A stretch of DNA of 17,890 nucleotides from Sphingomonadaceae bacterium (GTDB lineage Bacteria; Pseudomonadota; Alphaproteobacteria; Sphingomonadales; Sphingomonadaceae). Made by a program: the position numbers and the translations under genes. Location: assembly GCA_014380205.1 (NCBI GenBank), contig JACMKH010000314.1, positions 1-17,890 on the forward strand. The letters are read 5' to 3'. The notes below the pieces were generated by a model, which saw only the letters and a program-made list of their open reading frames with translations, was not told the DNA's origin and did not search any database. Below, one piece after another: positions 1 through 7,599 of the stretch (positions are counted from its first letter, which is position 1; the number at the start of each line of letters is the position of its first letter).

Positions 1-390
1 ACTCATCCTCGCCGAACGGGCTGGCGAGAAAATGCGTCGCGCCCGCCGCGAACACGCGGTCGAGCGACGCGGCGACGCCGCGTTAGCCTCGACCGGATCG
101 GCGAGCCGCCGCACCGCCACGAGTCCCTCGTCGAACGCGCCGCGCGCGTCGACCACCGCGATGTCCGCCCCCGAAAGGATGAAGCGCCGCTCGGCATTGT
201 CGCTGCGCTGCGCTGAAACCGCGCTCCACCCCGCGCGCTCGGCGATCCCGGCGAGCGCGTCGCGCTGCCTGAACGAGAGCAGGAAGACGGGATTGGCTCC
301 AATGGGTTCGGGCGTGTCGATGGTACTACCCCCGCCAAAGCGCTTGTTGCCGCAACCATTGCGTAATGCTGAACTTGATTCAGCACCCAT
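1..390 (-). pseudogene. Receiver-like signalling protein, 5' part, frameshifted
   Basis: This is the 5' end of a gene that leaves the window on the left. From the ATG at 390 one frame reads like protein down to about position 76, with a receiver-like strand and helix (ADIAVVDARGAFDEGLVAV). It then turns into arginine- and serine-rich nonsense. A different minus frame takes over from about 76 to 1 and gives FAAGATHFLASPFGEDE, which resembles the end of a response-regulator receiver domain (compare GADDYL..KPF). That frame has a TAA just upstream, so the two parts cannot be one normal ORF. The break needs a net loss of one base (3n+1) and may also have removed the beta-4 strand, because little lies between the two parts. 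The first 8 or so codons lie inside a dispersed repeat, and I see no ribosome site before the ATG. I infer a signalling protein, possibly of the cyclic-di-GMP kind, but no GGDEF or EAL domain is in view. A sequencing error is the alternative. Confidence 0.5.
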
Positions 391-454
391 GAGCAGCTGC
401 GTTGCGCCAACACGGCGCGTCTAGCCAATGGATGCCGACCTTCGTCAGCATGAC
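364..454. repeat. Sphingomonad-type two-hairpin dispersed repeat, copy 1
   Basis: The left arm TGCTGAACTTGATTCAGCA (367-385) folds into a perfect 7-bp stem with a 5-base loop. The right arm TGCCGACCTTCGTCAGCA (433-450) folds into a second stem with one mismatch. The ends are imperfect inverted copies of each other (TAATGCTGA against TCAGCATGA). The same architecture and near-identical arms recur at 8442-8538. The spacer between the arms differs between copies, as in REPIN or small MITE-like elements. It overlaps the only usual start codon of the broken gene at 1-390. The remainder of the gap before the MFS gene, 455-581, shows nothing I can name. Confidence 0.8.
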
Positions 455-581
455 CAATCCCTAATGAATCGCACCGCCCCTTGGCGAGCGCAATCCGCAA
501 AGCACGCGCAAAGCCCCGCTCTTCGCCACCCAAGGCAGCCTCGCTTGCCGCCCGCGCCCCGCGCCCTCTAAAGCGCCGCGC

Positions 582-1874
582 ATGGACCGCGCCCCGCATC
601 CGCTGAGCATCCACAATTTCAGGGCCTTCTGGGCCGCGCGGCTGATGATGAATCTCGCGCAATATTCGATGATGCTGCTGATCGGCTGGCAGACCTACAA
701 TATCGCGCGCGAGACGATGGATACGGGCGCGGCCGCCGCGCAGCTCGGGCTGATCGGCCTGCTCCAGTTCCTTCCGCTGTTCTTCCTCACTCCGGTCTCG
801 GGGTGGGTCGCCGACCGGATGAACCGGCGCGCTGTGGGGATGGCAACGGTCGCGCTCCAGCTCGCCTGCGCGCTGGTCCTCGCGGGCTTCACGTGGCGCG
901 GCGCGATGGACCTGCCCGTATTGTTCACGATCGCGGTTTTCCTCGGCGTCGCGCGCGCGTTCAACGGCCCCGCGCTCGGCGCACTCGCGCCCAACCTCGT
1001 GCCGCCCGCGGTGCTCCCCAATGCGATCGCGCTCTCCTCGATCTCATGGCAGGCGGGGATGGTCGCGGGGCCCGCGCTCGGGGCGCTGGTTTACGCGCGC
1101 GCGCCTGCCGGCGCCTATCTGGTCAGCGTCGGGCTGTTCGCGCTCGCGCTGCTGTGTCTCGCGACGATCGGCAAGGTGCCGCGCTCCGCGATACCCGGCG
1201 CGCAGCATCCGATCGCGCAGATGGTCGACGGCGTGCGCTACGTGTTCCGCAACCGCATGGTGCTCGGCGCGATCACGCTCGACCTCTTCGCCGTTCTGCT
1301 TGCCGGCTCGACCGCCTTGCTCCCCGTCTTCGCGCGCGATATCCTCCACGTCGGCGCGCAGGGGCTCGGCTGGCTCGCGGCGGCGCCCGCGAGCGGGGCG
1401 GTGGTCACCGCGCTCTATTTCTCGTTCAGGCCGTTGAAGACCAATGTCGGCCCCAAGATGCTTGGCGCGGTCGCGCTGTTCGGCGTCGCTGCGATCGGCT
1501 TCGGCCTGTCGCGCAGTCTGCCGCTCTCGATCGCCTGCCTGTTCGTCGGCGGCGCGGCGGACATGTTTTCGGTCTATATCCGCCAGTCGCTGATCCAGCT
1601 TCACACGCCCGATCCGATGCGCGGCCGCGTCTCGGCGGCCTCGCTGCTCACCATCTCAGCGTCGAACGAGCTCGGCGAGGCCGAATCAGGCTTCCTCGCC
1701 GCGCTGATCGGCCCCGTCGCGGCGGTGATCGCGGGTGGCGTCGGTGCGATCGCGGTCGTATTATTGTGGTCGCGCTGGTTCCCCGAGCTGCGGCGAGCCA
1801 GGACTTTCGATCCCCCCGAAGCGGCGCGTCGAAGCGAGCTTCCCGAGCAGACCATGCAGGAGAAATTGTCATGA
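582..1874 (+). CDS. MFS transporter (EntS/MFS_3-like exporter)
   Basis: A 430-residue inner-membrane protein with about twelve hydrophobic segments. The loop after helix 2 reads [13 protein letters not shown] (about residues 74-86), the major-facilitator signature. The centre carries [14 protein letters not shown], the amphipathic stretch that opens the second half of EntS/MFS_3-type transporters. [10 protein letters not shown] near residue 347 is the equivalent signature in the second half. Family members usually export small molecules such as siderophores or drugs; the substrate cannot be read from sequence. The ATG at 582 is chosen because the protein starts with the typical short tail before helix 1, although no ribosome site is evident. 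The last codons overlap the cysK start by ATGA, so translation of the two is probably coupled. The C-terminal 35 residues are hydrophilic and cytoplasmic. Confidence 0.85.
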   Translation: MDRAPHPLSIHNFRAFWAARLMMNLAQYSMMLLIGWQTYNIARETMDTGAAAAQLGLIGLLQFLPLFFLTPVSGWVADRMNRRAVGMATVALQLACALVLAGFTWRGAMDLPVLFTIAVFLGVARAFNGPALGALAPNLVPPAVLPNAIALSSISWQAGMVAGPALGALVYARAPAGAYLVSVGLFALALLCLATIGKVPRSAIPGAQHPIAQMVDGVRYVFRNRMVLGAITLDLFAVLLAGSTALLPVFARDILHVGAQGLGWLAAAPASGAVVTALYFSFRPLKTNVGPKMLGAVALFGVAAIGFGLSRSLPLSIACLFVGGAADMFSVYIRQSLIQLHTPDPMRGRVSAASLLTISASNELGEAESGFLAALIGPVAAVIAGGVGAIAVVLLWSRWFPELRRARTFDPPEAARRSELPEQTMQEKLS

Positions 1875-2791
1875 AGGCCGCCAACATCCTCGAGACGATC
1901 GGCAACACCCCGCATATCCGCGTGGAGCGGCTGTTCCCCGACGCCGAGGTCTGGATCAAGTCCGAACGCTCGAACCCCGGCGGCTCGATCAAGGATCGCA
2001 TCGCGCTCTCGATGATCGAGGACGCCGAGGCCTCGGGCGCGCTACGCCCCGGCGGCACCATCATCGAGCCCACCTCGGGCAACACCGGGATCGGCCTCGC
2101 CATGGTCGCCGCGGTCAAAGGCTACCGGCTCGTGCTGGTCATGCCCGAATCGATGTCGATCGAGCGGCGGCGGCTGATGCTCGCCTATGGCGCGAGCTTC
2201 GATCTCACCCCGCGCGAGCAGGGGATGAAGGGCGCTATCGAGCGCGCGACAGAGATCGTCGCCGAGACCGAAGGCGCGTGGATGCCCCAGCAGTTCGACA
2301 ACCCCGCCAACATCGAGGTCCACATTCGCGCCACCGCCGAAGAGATTTTGGCCGATTTCCGCGATTCGCCGATCGACGTGCTGATCACCGGCGTCGGTAC
2401 TGGCGGCCACATCACGGGCTGCGCCGAGGTGCTGAAGCGACACTGGCCCGAGATGAAGGCTTACGCGGTCGAGCCGACGCTCTCGCCCGTCATCTCGGGC
2501 GGCCAGCCGGGCCCTCACCCGATCCAGGGCATCGGCGCAGGCTTCGTTCCCACCAATCTTCACACCCAGGCGATCGACGGCGCGATCCAGGTCGAGCCCG
2601 AGGACGCCAAGGAGATGGCGCGCCGCGCCGCGCGCGAGGAGGGCATGCTCGTCGGGATCAGCTCAGGCGCCACGCTCGCGGCGATCAGGCAGAAGCTCGC
2701 CGAGATCGGCGACGGCAAGCGTATCCTCGGCTTCAACTATGACACCGGCGAGCGCTATCTCTCGGTCCCCGATTTCCTCCCCGAGGAGTGA
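1871..2791 (+). CDS. cysK: Cysteine synthase A (O-acetylserine sulfhydrylase)
   Basis: A cytoplasmic PLP enzyme of 306 residues, normal length for CysK. It makes L-cysteine and acetate from O-acetyl-L-serine and sulfide. The N-terminus [12 protein letters not shown] is typical. The PLP lysine is K41 in GGSIKDR, the substrate loop PTSGNTG is at 67-73, the phosphate-binding GVGTGG begins near 174, and [18 protein letters not shown] and GISSGAT follow. It ends [14 protein letters not shown], as I recall for sphingomonad orthologues. The start is supported by AGGAGA (1858-1863), seven bases before the ATG. It overlaps the MFS gene by four bases and is followed after ten bases by an ATP-grasp gene, so all three should share a transcript. 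A specialised role as a DcsD-like enzyme is possible from context, but every motif fits the housekeeping enzyme. Confidence 0.95.
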   Translation: MKAANILETIGNTPHIRVERLFPDAEVWIKSERSNPGGSIKDRIALSMIEDAEASGALRPGGTIIEPTSGNTGIGLAMVAAVKGYRLVLVMPESMSIERRRLMLAYGASFDLTPREQGMKGAIERATEIVAETEGAWMPQQFDNPANIEVHIRATAEEILADFRDSPIDVLITGVGTGGHITGCAEVLKRHWPEMKAYAVEPTLSPVISGGQPGPHPIQGIGAGFVPTNLHTQAIDGAIQVEPEDAKEMARRAAREEGMLVGISSGATLAAIRQKLAEIGDGKRILGFNYDTGERYLSVPDFLPEE

Positions 2792-2801
2792 TCGCGCGCC
2801 C

Positions 2802-3755
2802 GTGAACCCGGTCTGCTTCCTCACCCCCGATCCCGAGGACGAGGACTATCATCTGCTCTGGCGCGACACGCTCGCGCATCTTGTCGCCGCGCTCGCCCGA
2901 GCGGGGATCGGGAGCGACGCGCGCGGCTGGACCGAGGCCGGCGACCTCACCGGCTACGGGCTCGTGATGCCGCTGCTCGTCTGGGGCTATCATCGCGCGT
3001 GCGCGCGTTGGATCGATCACGTCACCGCGTGGGAGCGCGAGGGCGTCGACCTCCGCAATCCGGCAAACGCGCTGCGCTGGAACGCCGACAAATCCTATCT
3101 CGGCATGCTCGCCGAGCGCGGCGCGCCCGTCGTCCCGACAATCTACGTCGATCGCATGACCGAAGCTGCGCTCGAAGACGCCGCCGCGCGCTTCGGCGTC
3201 GACCGGCTCGTCGCCAAGCCGCGCGTCTCGGCGACGGCGTGGCGCACGATCCGCTGGGCGCGAGGCGGATCGCTCGAAGGCGGACCCGAGGGCGCGGCGA
3301 TGATCCAGCCCTATCTTCCCGCGATCGAGAGCGAGGGCGAGGTTTCGCTGATCCACATCGGCGGCAACCTCAGCCATGCGATCCGCAAACGCCCCCGCGC
3401 CGGCGACTTCCGCGTCCAGCCCGAGTACGACGGAATCCTCACGCCGCACGATCCGGCGCTCGACGAGATCCACGCGGCCCGCCGGATCCTCGCCGCGATC
3501 GACGGCGATCTGCTCTACGCGCGCGTCGATCTGGTTCGCGACGACGCGGTCGCGCCCGTGCTGATGGAGCTCGAGCTGGTCGAGCCCGATCTCTCGCTCG
3601 AATTTGATCCGGGCAAGGGAGCGCTATTCGCCGAGGCGGTCGCGGGCGAGCTGACGAAGCGTCAGCGAAACACCCTTCGACACGCTCAGGGTGAGCGGAG
3701 ATTGGATGATCTGCCCTTGGAGAATCGCGGAAGTCCTTCCCCCCGCTCACGCTGA
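2802..3755 (+). CDS. ATP-grasp ligase, RimK/DcsG-like
   Basis: A cytoplasmic protein of 317 residues. It has an N-terminal pre-ATP-grasp region (NPVCFLTPDPEDEDYHLLWR), a middle part with LRWNADKSYLGMLAERGAPVVPT, a central-domain lysine in DRLVAKPRVSATAWRT, and a metal-binding end LMELELVEPDLSLEF, where acidic residues bind magnesium in this fold. Such enzymes join a carboxylate to an amine or thiol using ATP; glutathione synthase, RimK and the cycloserine enzyme DcsG are relatives. The substrate is unknown. GTG at 2802 is chosen because the residues before it are disordered and overlap cysK, and GAGGAG lies at the cysK stop (2783-2788). An earlier in-frame ATG at 2739 lies inside cysK. The final 27 or so residues (from about 3673) and the stop codon come from a REP-type inverted pair, so the native C-terminus has probably been replaced. 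Confidence 0.8.
   Translation: MNPVCFLTPDPEDEDYHLLWRDTLAHLVAALARAGIGSDARGWTEAGDLTGYGLVMPLLVWGYHRACARWIDHVTAWEREGVDLRNPANALRWNADKSYLGMLAERGAPVVPTIYVDRMTEAALEDAAARFGVDRLVAKPRVSATAWRTIRWARGGSLEGGPEGAAMIQPYLPAIESEGEVSLIHIGGNLSHAIRKRPRAGDFRVQPEYDGILTPHDPALDEIHAARRILAAIDGDLLYARVDLVRDDAVAPVLMELELVEPDLSLEFDPGKGALFAEAVAGELTKRQRNTLRHAQGERRLDDLPLENRGSPSPRSR
3650..3666. repeat. Perfect 7-bp stem-loop at the 3' end of the ATP-grasp gene
   Basis: GCTGACGAAGCGTCAGC forms a perfect 7-bp stem with a three-base loop. It lies inside the coding sequence seven bases before the REP pair. No run of T follows, so it is not a standard intrinsic terminator. It may mark the edge of the inserted repeat or block 3' exonucleases. 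Confidence 0.5.
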
Positions 3756-3766
3756 GCCTGTCGAAG
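3673..3766. repeat. REP/REPIN-type inverted pair
   Basis: Two inverted copies of the same roughly 24-base unit face each other. CCTTCGACACGCTCAGGGTG begins at 3674 and runs on to GAGCGG. The opposite arm, ending TGAGCCTGTCGAAG, spans 3743-3766. They are separated by about 45 bases. I know the CTTCGACA-GCTCA unit as a very common extragenic repeat in sphingomonad genomes, although I cannot count copies here. In this window it falls inside the 3' end of the ATP-grasp reading frame. The TGA at 3753-3755 in the right arm ends that frame. The 50 bases after it, up to the converging gene at 3806, hold nothing else recognisable. Confidence 0.85.
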
Positions 3767-3805
3767 CGTCTCTCCGACCCTGACGACGAAACGGCCGAAC
3801 TAGCC

Positions 3806-4516
3806 TCAATAGGTGAAGCCGTTGTCCTTGTGGAACGGCGGCCCGTAATCGGGCCCGTCGCCGGGGTAGGGGATGTAATCGACCGGCGGCTGATAGCCCC
3901 AGTCTCCGCCCGGCTTGTCGTAGGGGTCGTGGATCCGCTCGGGCTCGTACCACGCCTCCTCGAACGTCGGCTTGTCGAACCGCGCCATGCGCTCCTCGCG
4001 CCGGAAGCGCACCGGCCGCAGCTCGGCCTCGCCGAGCATCGCGATCGCGTCGTCCGCGCCATCGAGCCGGAACACCATGCCGCTGCCGTCGGCGGCGGGC
4101 TGGGCGACATATTCGAGCGTCGCGCGGAGCCGCCGCTGGTCGTCGAACGCGCTCTCGACCCCGCGCGGCAGCTCAATCACGATCCGCCCCTCGCAGGTCG
4201 CGCGGCGCAATTCCTGATCGTAGCGGATCAGCACGGGCTCCTCAATCCGCGCGACCGAATCGGCCTCGAGCCGGCTCAGCGCGTCGGCGAACTCCTCGCT
4301 GTCCTCGATCGCGGCTTCGAACATCACCTGCTTGATCGCCTCGACCGTCGCCTGCGATCCGCAGAGTTGCTGGCCGCGCGCGGCGTCGTCGGGCTCGCCG
4401 CGGACGATCTCGGGCTGGCCCGCGCGGATGATGCCGACCGGATTAATGAACACGACGAGCGCCACGACTAGGATCAGCGCGCCGACGGCGATGAGGCGGA
4501 TACGAGGCTTGGCCAT
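3806..4516 (-). CDS. Membrane-anchored protein of unknown function
   Basis: I do not recognise this 236-residue protein. Residues 1-6 are basic (MAKPRIR). One hydrophobic helix follows at about 8-25 (LIAVGALILVVALVVFI), then a hydrophilic domain, so it is probably an inner-membrane protein with its body in the periplasm. There are two cysteines (LCGSQATV and ATCEGRIVIELP) that could form a disulfide. The C-terminal 45 residues are rich in Tyr, Pro, Gly and Asp (PPVDYIPYPGDGPDYGPP) and look unstructured. Helical stretches with alternating charge occupy about 55-90. The start is supported by GGAGAG a few bases upstream of the ATG. It converges on the ATP-grasp gene and is divergent from the gene pair beginning at 4811. 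It reads like a lineage-specific conserved hypothetical. Confidence 0.7.
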   Translation of the reverse strand: MAKPRIRLIAVGALILVVALVVFINPVGIIRAGQPEIVRGEPDDAARGQQLCGSQATVEAIKQVMFEAAIEDSEEFADALSRLEADSVARIEEPVLIRYDQELRRATCEGRIVIELPRGVESAFDDQRRLRATLEYVAQPAADGSGMVFRLDGADDAIAMLGEAELRPVRFRREERMARFDKPTFEEAWYEPERIHDPYDKPGGDWGYQPPVDYIPYPGDGPDYGPPFHKDNGFTY

Positions 4517-4810
4517 GCTACTCTCCAGACCAGACGGCTGACCTATACGCGCAACACACCAGCGCGTCCATAATGTCTGTGCCGCACATCACTGCGGCGT
4601 GTCGTTCATCCGCTAGCAATGTGGACGTCCGGCGCGTGCGGGAGATAGGACGCGGGCCGGACATCGAAGTTTTGTGCGAAGCGACATGTCTGGGAGTCCG
4701 AAATGCCGACCACGCTCGATCTCACGTCCAGGCCCCCGGGCGCCAAAGCCGGGCCTTCCTTGCCGCAACCCCCGCATTTTGTTAAACGGAGCGACTCAAG
4801 GAGTTACGCA
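4517..4810. other. Intergenic region between divergent genes; inverted repeats only
   Basis: This 294-base gap separates the minus-strand gene ending its 5' end at 4516 from the plus-strand gene at 4811, so it should hold promoters for both. I see no convincing -35/-10 pair. Two inverted repeats are present: GCCGCA-CATCAC-TGCGGC (4581-4598) and GTCCGGC (4627-4633) with GCCGGAC (4656-4662). Neither is followed by a T tract. An in-frame ATG at 4703 would extend the downstream gene by 36 residues. That extension is proline- and serine-rich and has no ribosome site, so I left it out. Confidence 0.4.
4798..4803 (+). promoter_or_regulatory. Ribosome binding site fixing the start at 4811
   Basis: AAGGAG lies seven bases before the ATG at 4811. 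It is the strongest such site in this part of the window. It decides for 4811 over the in-frame ATG at 4703. Confidence 0.75.
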
Positions 4811-5296
4811 ATGCTGGATGCGGAGCGGCGCTGGCTGATCATGGCAAGCCTCGGCGTCACCATCGCGACGTTCGCTTTTTTCCTGTTGGCGCCCGAGCTG
4901 GGATATCCGATCTACGACCCCGATCACTATGCCATTATTCGGCTGGTGGTGCCGGTTTTCATGGGATATCTCGGCCTTGCCACCCAATATGTCTTTGGCG
5001 ATCGCGAGCCCTCGAACGCGCGCGTTTCAAAGGAGAGGATGAAGCTCATTCGCCTCATGGTCCGGGGGCCGATCTATGCCTTCGTCGTCATCATGGTGGT
5101 GGTCATCGTCGCGTTCGGGCTGAGCAACCGGCCGGGCATCGCTTCGGGAGACGGAATGAAGCCTACCGAGCTCGCCAGCATCGTGACGGCGCTGCTTGCG
5201 CTGCTCGCCGCGACCACCAACGCGGCCGCCGCGTATCTGTTCAAAACGGAAAAGGGGGCTGACAATGCCCAGGCTCCGCAGGCTTCTGATCTGTAG
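4811..5296 (+). CDS. Small four-helix membrane protein, unknown function
   Basis: I do not recognise this 161-residue protein. It has four hydrophobic segments: about 8-31 (LIMASLGVTIATFAFFLLAP), 41-62 (IRLVVPVFMGYLGLATQYVF), 85-103 (AFVVIMVVVIVAFGL) and 120-146 (ASIVTALLALLAATTNAAAA). A basic cytoplasmic loop, ARVSKERMKLIRLMVRG, lies between helices 2 and 3. It ends in a short charged tail. It has no catalytic motif that I can see. The codon use looks less GC-driven than in neighbouring genes (for example GCC ATT ATT CGG), which hints at a lineage-specific or acquired gene. Its last 32 bases overlap the next gene in another frame, so the two are almost certainly co-translated and may work together. 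Confidence 0.75.
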   Translation: MLDAERRWLIMASLGVTIATFAFFLLAPELGYPIYDPDHYAIIRLVVPVFMGYLGLATQYVFGDREPSNARVSKERMKLIRLMVRGPIYAFVVIMVVVIVAFGLSNRPGIASGDGMKPTELASIVTALLALLAATTNAAAAYLFKTEKGADNAQAPQASDL

Positions 5297-5756
5297 CGCT
5301 ATATTGCTTTCGCTGGGGCCGTGGTCGCCCTCGCTGGCGGCTCAGTTCGAATATCTGCATGTCAGGCATCGACCGGGTGAGCGCGTGGTCTTCAGGTCGG
5401 TCCAGCACGCGTTCGAAAACGCGCCTCTGTCGCTGCTCACCTATATCGAGAACGGCGTGATCGTGGCCTCGTTCGGCTTTCGCGTATCGCCTGTCGTGAG
5501 CGGCCATAACGAAGAGGTCATGGTCCGAACGTCGCAGCGCAGGCGCACACGAGGCGATTCGGTGGTGACGACCTACCGCATTCGGCCTCGCGTCCGCCTG
5601 ACACGCTATAACAACCGCGATCTGCTGCGCGATCCGACGCCCGAGCAGCTTAATCAATACCGGTTCCAGATCTATTCGGCGATCCGCGGCTTTCTCGATC
5701 GCGAATGCCAGACCTTCGATCAGGAAGAGAACGGCGTCTTCCTCTGCAACTACTGA
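5265..5756 (+). CDS. Secreted/periplasmic protein of unknown function
   Basis: A 163-residue protein with a clear Sec signal peptide: basic MPRLRRLL, a hydrophobic core ICSAILLSLGPW, and a likely signal peptidase I site SLA/AQF near residue 25-26. The mature part has basic patches (RTSQRRRTRGD, RIRPRVRLTRYNNRD) and ends RECQTFDQEENGVFLCNY. The two cysteines there could pair. No known domain is recognised. The start at 5265 fits the signal peptide and has a G-rich site (AAGGGGG) just before it. It overlaps the membrane-protein gene by 32 bases and stops 13 bases before the end of the converging acyl-CoA dehydrogenase gene. The overlap suggests that membrane and secreted partners are made together. 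Confidence 0.75.
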   Translation: MPRLRRLLICSAILLSLGPWSPSLAAQFEYLHVRHRPGERVVFRSVQHAFENAPLSLLTYIENGVIVASFGFRVSPVVSGHNEEVMVRTSQRRRTRGDSVVTTYRIRPRVRLTRYNNRDLLRDPTPEQLNQYRFQIYSAIRGFLDRECQTFDQEENGVFLCNY

Positions 5757-5769
5757 TCCCCGCACACGG

Positions 5770-7572
5770 TCACGCCGCCGCAAACATCTCCGGCTCGAGC
5801 GCCATCACCGTCTCCGCGCCCGCCTCGACTTCCGCCCGCAATGCCCCCGCCTCAGGCATGATCCGCTCGGCGAAGAAGCGCGCCGTCACGAGCTTGGCGT
5901 CGTCGAAGGCGGTATCGCCGGCGTCGCTCTCGATCGCCGCCGCGCTCGCCTTGGCCATGCGCAGCCACATGAGTCCCGTCGCGACTATCCCGAGCAGCCT
6001 CAGATAGGGATAGGCCCCTGCACCCGCGTGATCGAGATTGGCGAAGGCGTTGTGCATCAACCACATCGTCGCCTTGCGGAGCTCGCCATTGGCCGCCTCG
6101 AGCTTCTCGGCAACCTGCGCGACCGCTGGATCGTCGGTCAGCTCGGCGACCTCCTCGCCGATCATCTTGAGGAACGCCTGGATCGCACGCCCGCCGTTCT
6201 GCGCGAGCTTGCGCCCGACGAGGTCCATCGCCTGGATGCCGTTGGTCCCCTCGTAGATCATCGAGATGCGCGCATCGCGGACATATTGCTCCATCCCCCA
6301 TTCGCGGATGTAGCCGTGCCCGCCATAGATCTGCTGCGCGAGTGTCGCGACCTCATAGCCGCGATCGGTAACGTAACCCTTGATCACCGGCGTGAGCAGC
6401 GAGATCAGGTCGTCGGCCATCTGCCGCTCCTCCTCACTCGGCGCGACATGCGCGAGATCGACCTGGAGCGCACCCCACAGGCATAGCGCGCGCGCCCCCT
6501 CGAGATGCGCCTTGCACTCCATCAGCATGCGGCGGACGTCGGGATGAACGAACAGCGGATCGGCCTTCTCCTCGGGCTCGGCCGCGCCCTTGAGCGACCT
6601 GCCCTGGCGCCGGTCCTTGGCATATTGCACCGCGTTCTGGAACGCGACCTCGCCGACAGCGAGCCCCTGCAGGCCGACGCCGAGCCGCGCCGTGTTCATC
6701 ATTATGAACATCGCGGCGAGGCCCTTGTTTTCCTCGCCGACCAACCACCCGGTCGCCCCGTCATAATTCATCACGCAGGTCGAATTGCCGTGGATGCCCA
6801 TCTTCTCCTCGATCGAGCCGCACGACACCGCGTTGCGCTCTCCCAGCGATCCGTCATCGTTGACGAGAATCTTCGGGACGATGAACAGCGAGATGCCCTT
6901 TGAGCTCTCGGGCGCGCCGGGGGTCTTGGCGAGCACGAGGTGAATGATGTTCTCGGTGAGGTCGTGCTCACCCGCCGAGATGAAGATCTTGGTGCCGGTG
7001 ATCGAATAGCTGCCGTCGGGGTGCGGCTCGGCGCGCGTGCGGATGAGGCCGAGGTCGGTGCCGCACTGAGGCTCGGTCAGGTTCATCGTGCCGCCCCATT
7101 CGCCCGAGACCAGCTTGGGCAGATACATCTCCTGCTGCTCGCGCGAGCCCTTGACGAGGATCGATGAGACCGCCCCCATCGTCAGGCCCTGGTACATGGC
7201 GAAGGCCATGTTCGCGCTGATCAGATATTCCTCGAACGCAGTCGAGATCGCGTGCGGCAGCCCCTGCCCGCCAAACTCCTCTGGCATCGCGAGCGTGGTC
7301 CAACCGCCCGCGATGAATTGGGCGTAAGCGTCCTTGAACCCCCTGGGGGTGGTCACGCTGCCGTCGGGATGCCGCGTGCAGCCCTCATGGTCGCCCGACT
7401 GATTGAGCGGAAACAGCACCTCGGCGCAGAATTTTCCACCCTCGCCGAGGATCGCATCGATCATGTCGGGCGTGGCGCTTCCGAACCCCGGCAGGTTGGA
7501 ATAGCGGTCGATCCCGACGACATGGTCGAGTACATAGCGGCTGTCGCGGACCGGGGGCGTATATTGGGGCAT
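5770..7572 (-). CDS. Acyl-CoA dehydrogenase (FadE/DmdC-type, about 600 residues)
   Basis: A cytoplasmic FAD enzyme that introduces the alpha-beta double bond in acyl-CoA. It is 600 residues long, the size of the group with an extra C-terminal domain (DmdC-like), not the usual 380-residue type. Seen in order: the N-terminal helical domain; the middle domain with [17 protein letters not shown] and [12 protein letters not shown]; the flavin-contact region with [19 protein letters not shown]; and near the end of the catalytic part [17 protein letters not shown] and [17 protein letters not shown]. By analogy with MCAD, E441 of YEGT is the likely catalytic base. The last 130 or so residues form the additional helical domain. 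A GAGGA ribosome site precedes the ATG. It follows a MerR-type regulator gene by 27 bases, so both probably share a transcript and the regulator likely controls it. Chain-length preference cannot be told; long-chain or branched acyl-CoA are both possible. Confidence 0.92.
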   Translation of the reverse strand: MPQYTPPVRDSRYVLDHVVGIDRYSNLPGFGSATPDMIDAILGEGGKFCAEVLFPLNQSGDHEGCTRHPDGSVTTPRGFKDAYAQFIAGGWTTLAMPEEFGGQGLPHAISTAFEEYLISANMAFAMYQGLTMGAVSSILVKGSREQQEMYLPKLVSGEWGGTMNLTEPQCGTDLGLIRTRAEPHPDGSYSITGTKIFISAGEHDLTENIIHLVLAKTPGAPESSKGISLFIVPKILVNDDGSLGERNAVSCGSIEEKMGIHGNSTCVMNYDGATGWLVGEENKGLAAMFIMMNTARLGVGLQGLAVGEVAFQNAVQYAKDRRQGRSLKGAAEPEEKADPLFVHPDVRRMLMECKAHLEGARALCLWGALQVDLAHVAPSEEERQMADDLISLLTPVIKGYVTDRGYEVATLAQQIYGGHGYIREWGMEQYVRDARISMIYEGTNGIQAMDLVGRKLAQNGGRAIQAFLKMIGEEVAELTDDPAVAQVAEKLEAANGELRKATMWLMHNAFANLDHAGAGAYPYLRLLGIVATGLMWLRMAKASAAAIESDAGDTAFDDAKLVTARFFAERIMPEAGALRAEVEAGAETVMALEPEMFAAA

Positions 7573-7599
7573 CGGTGCTTCCTCTTCGGAATGTGCGGA

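Noticed and set aside
803..2791. A long 662-residue plus-strand frame covering the MFS gene and cysK
   Set aside because: Only the part from 1871 is protein-like (CysK). The first 356 residues are arginine- and alanine-rich read-through in the wrong frame of the MFS gene.
3743..3766. Intrinsic terminator for the MFS-cysK-ATP-grasp operon
   Set aside because: The inverted pair has a long loop and no T tract, and matches a dispersed repeat. It might still affect transcript ends.
4703..4810. N-terminal extension of the small membrane protein from ATG 4703
   Set aside because: No ribosome site, low-complexity Pro/Ser-rich residues, and a strong AAGGAG just before the ATG at 4811.
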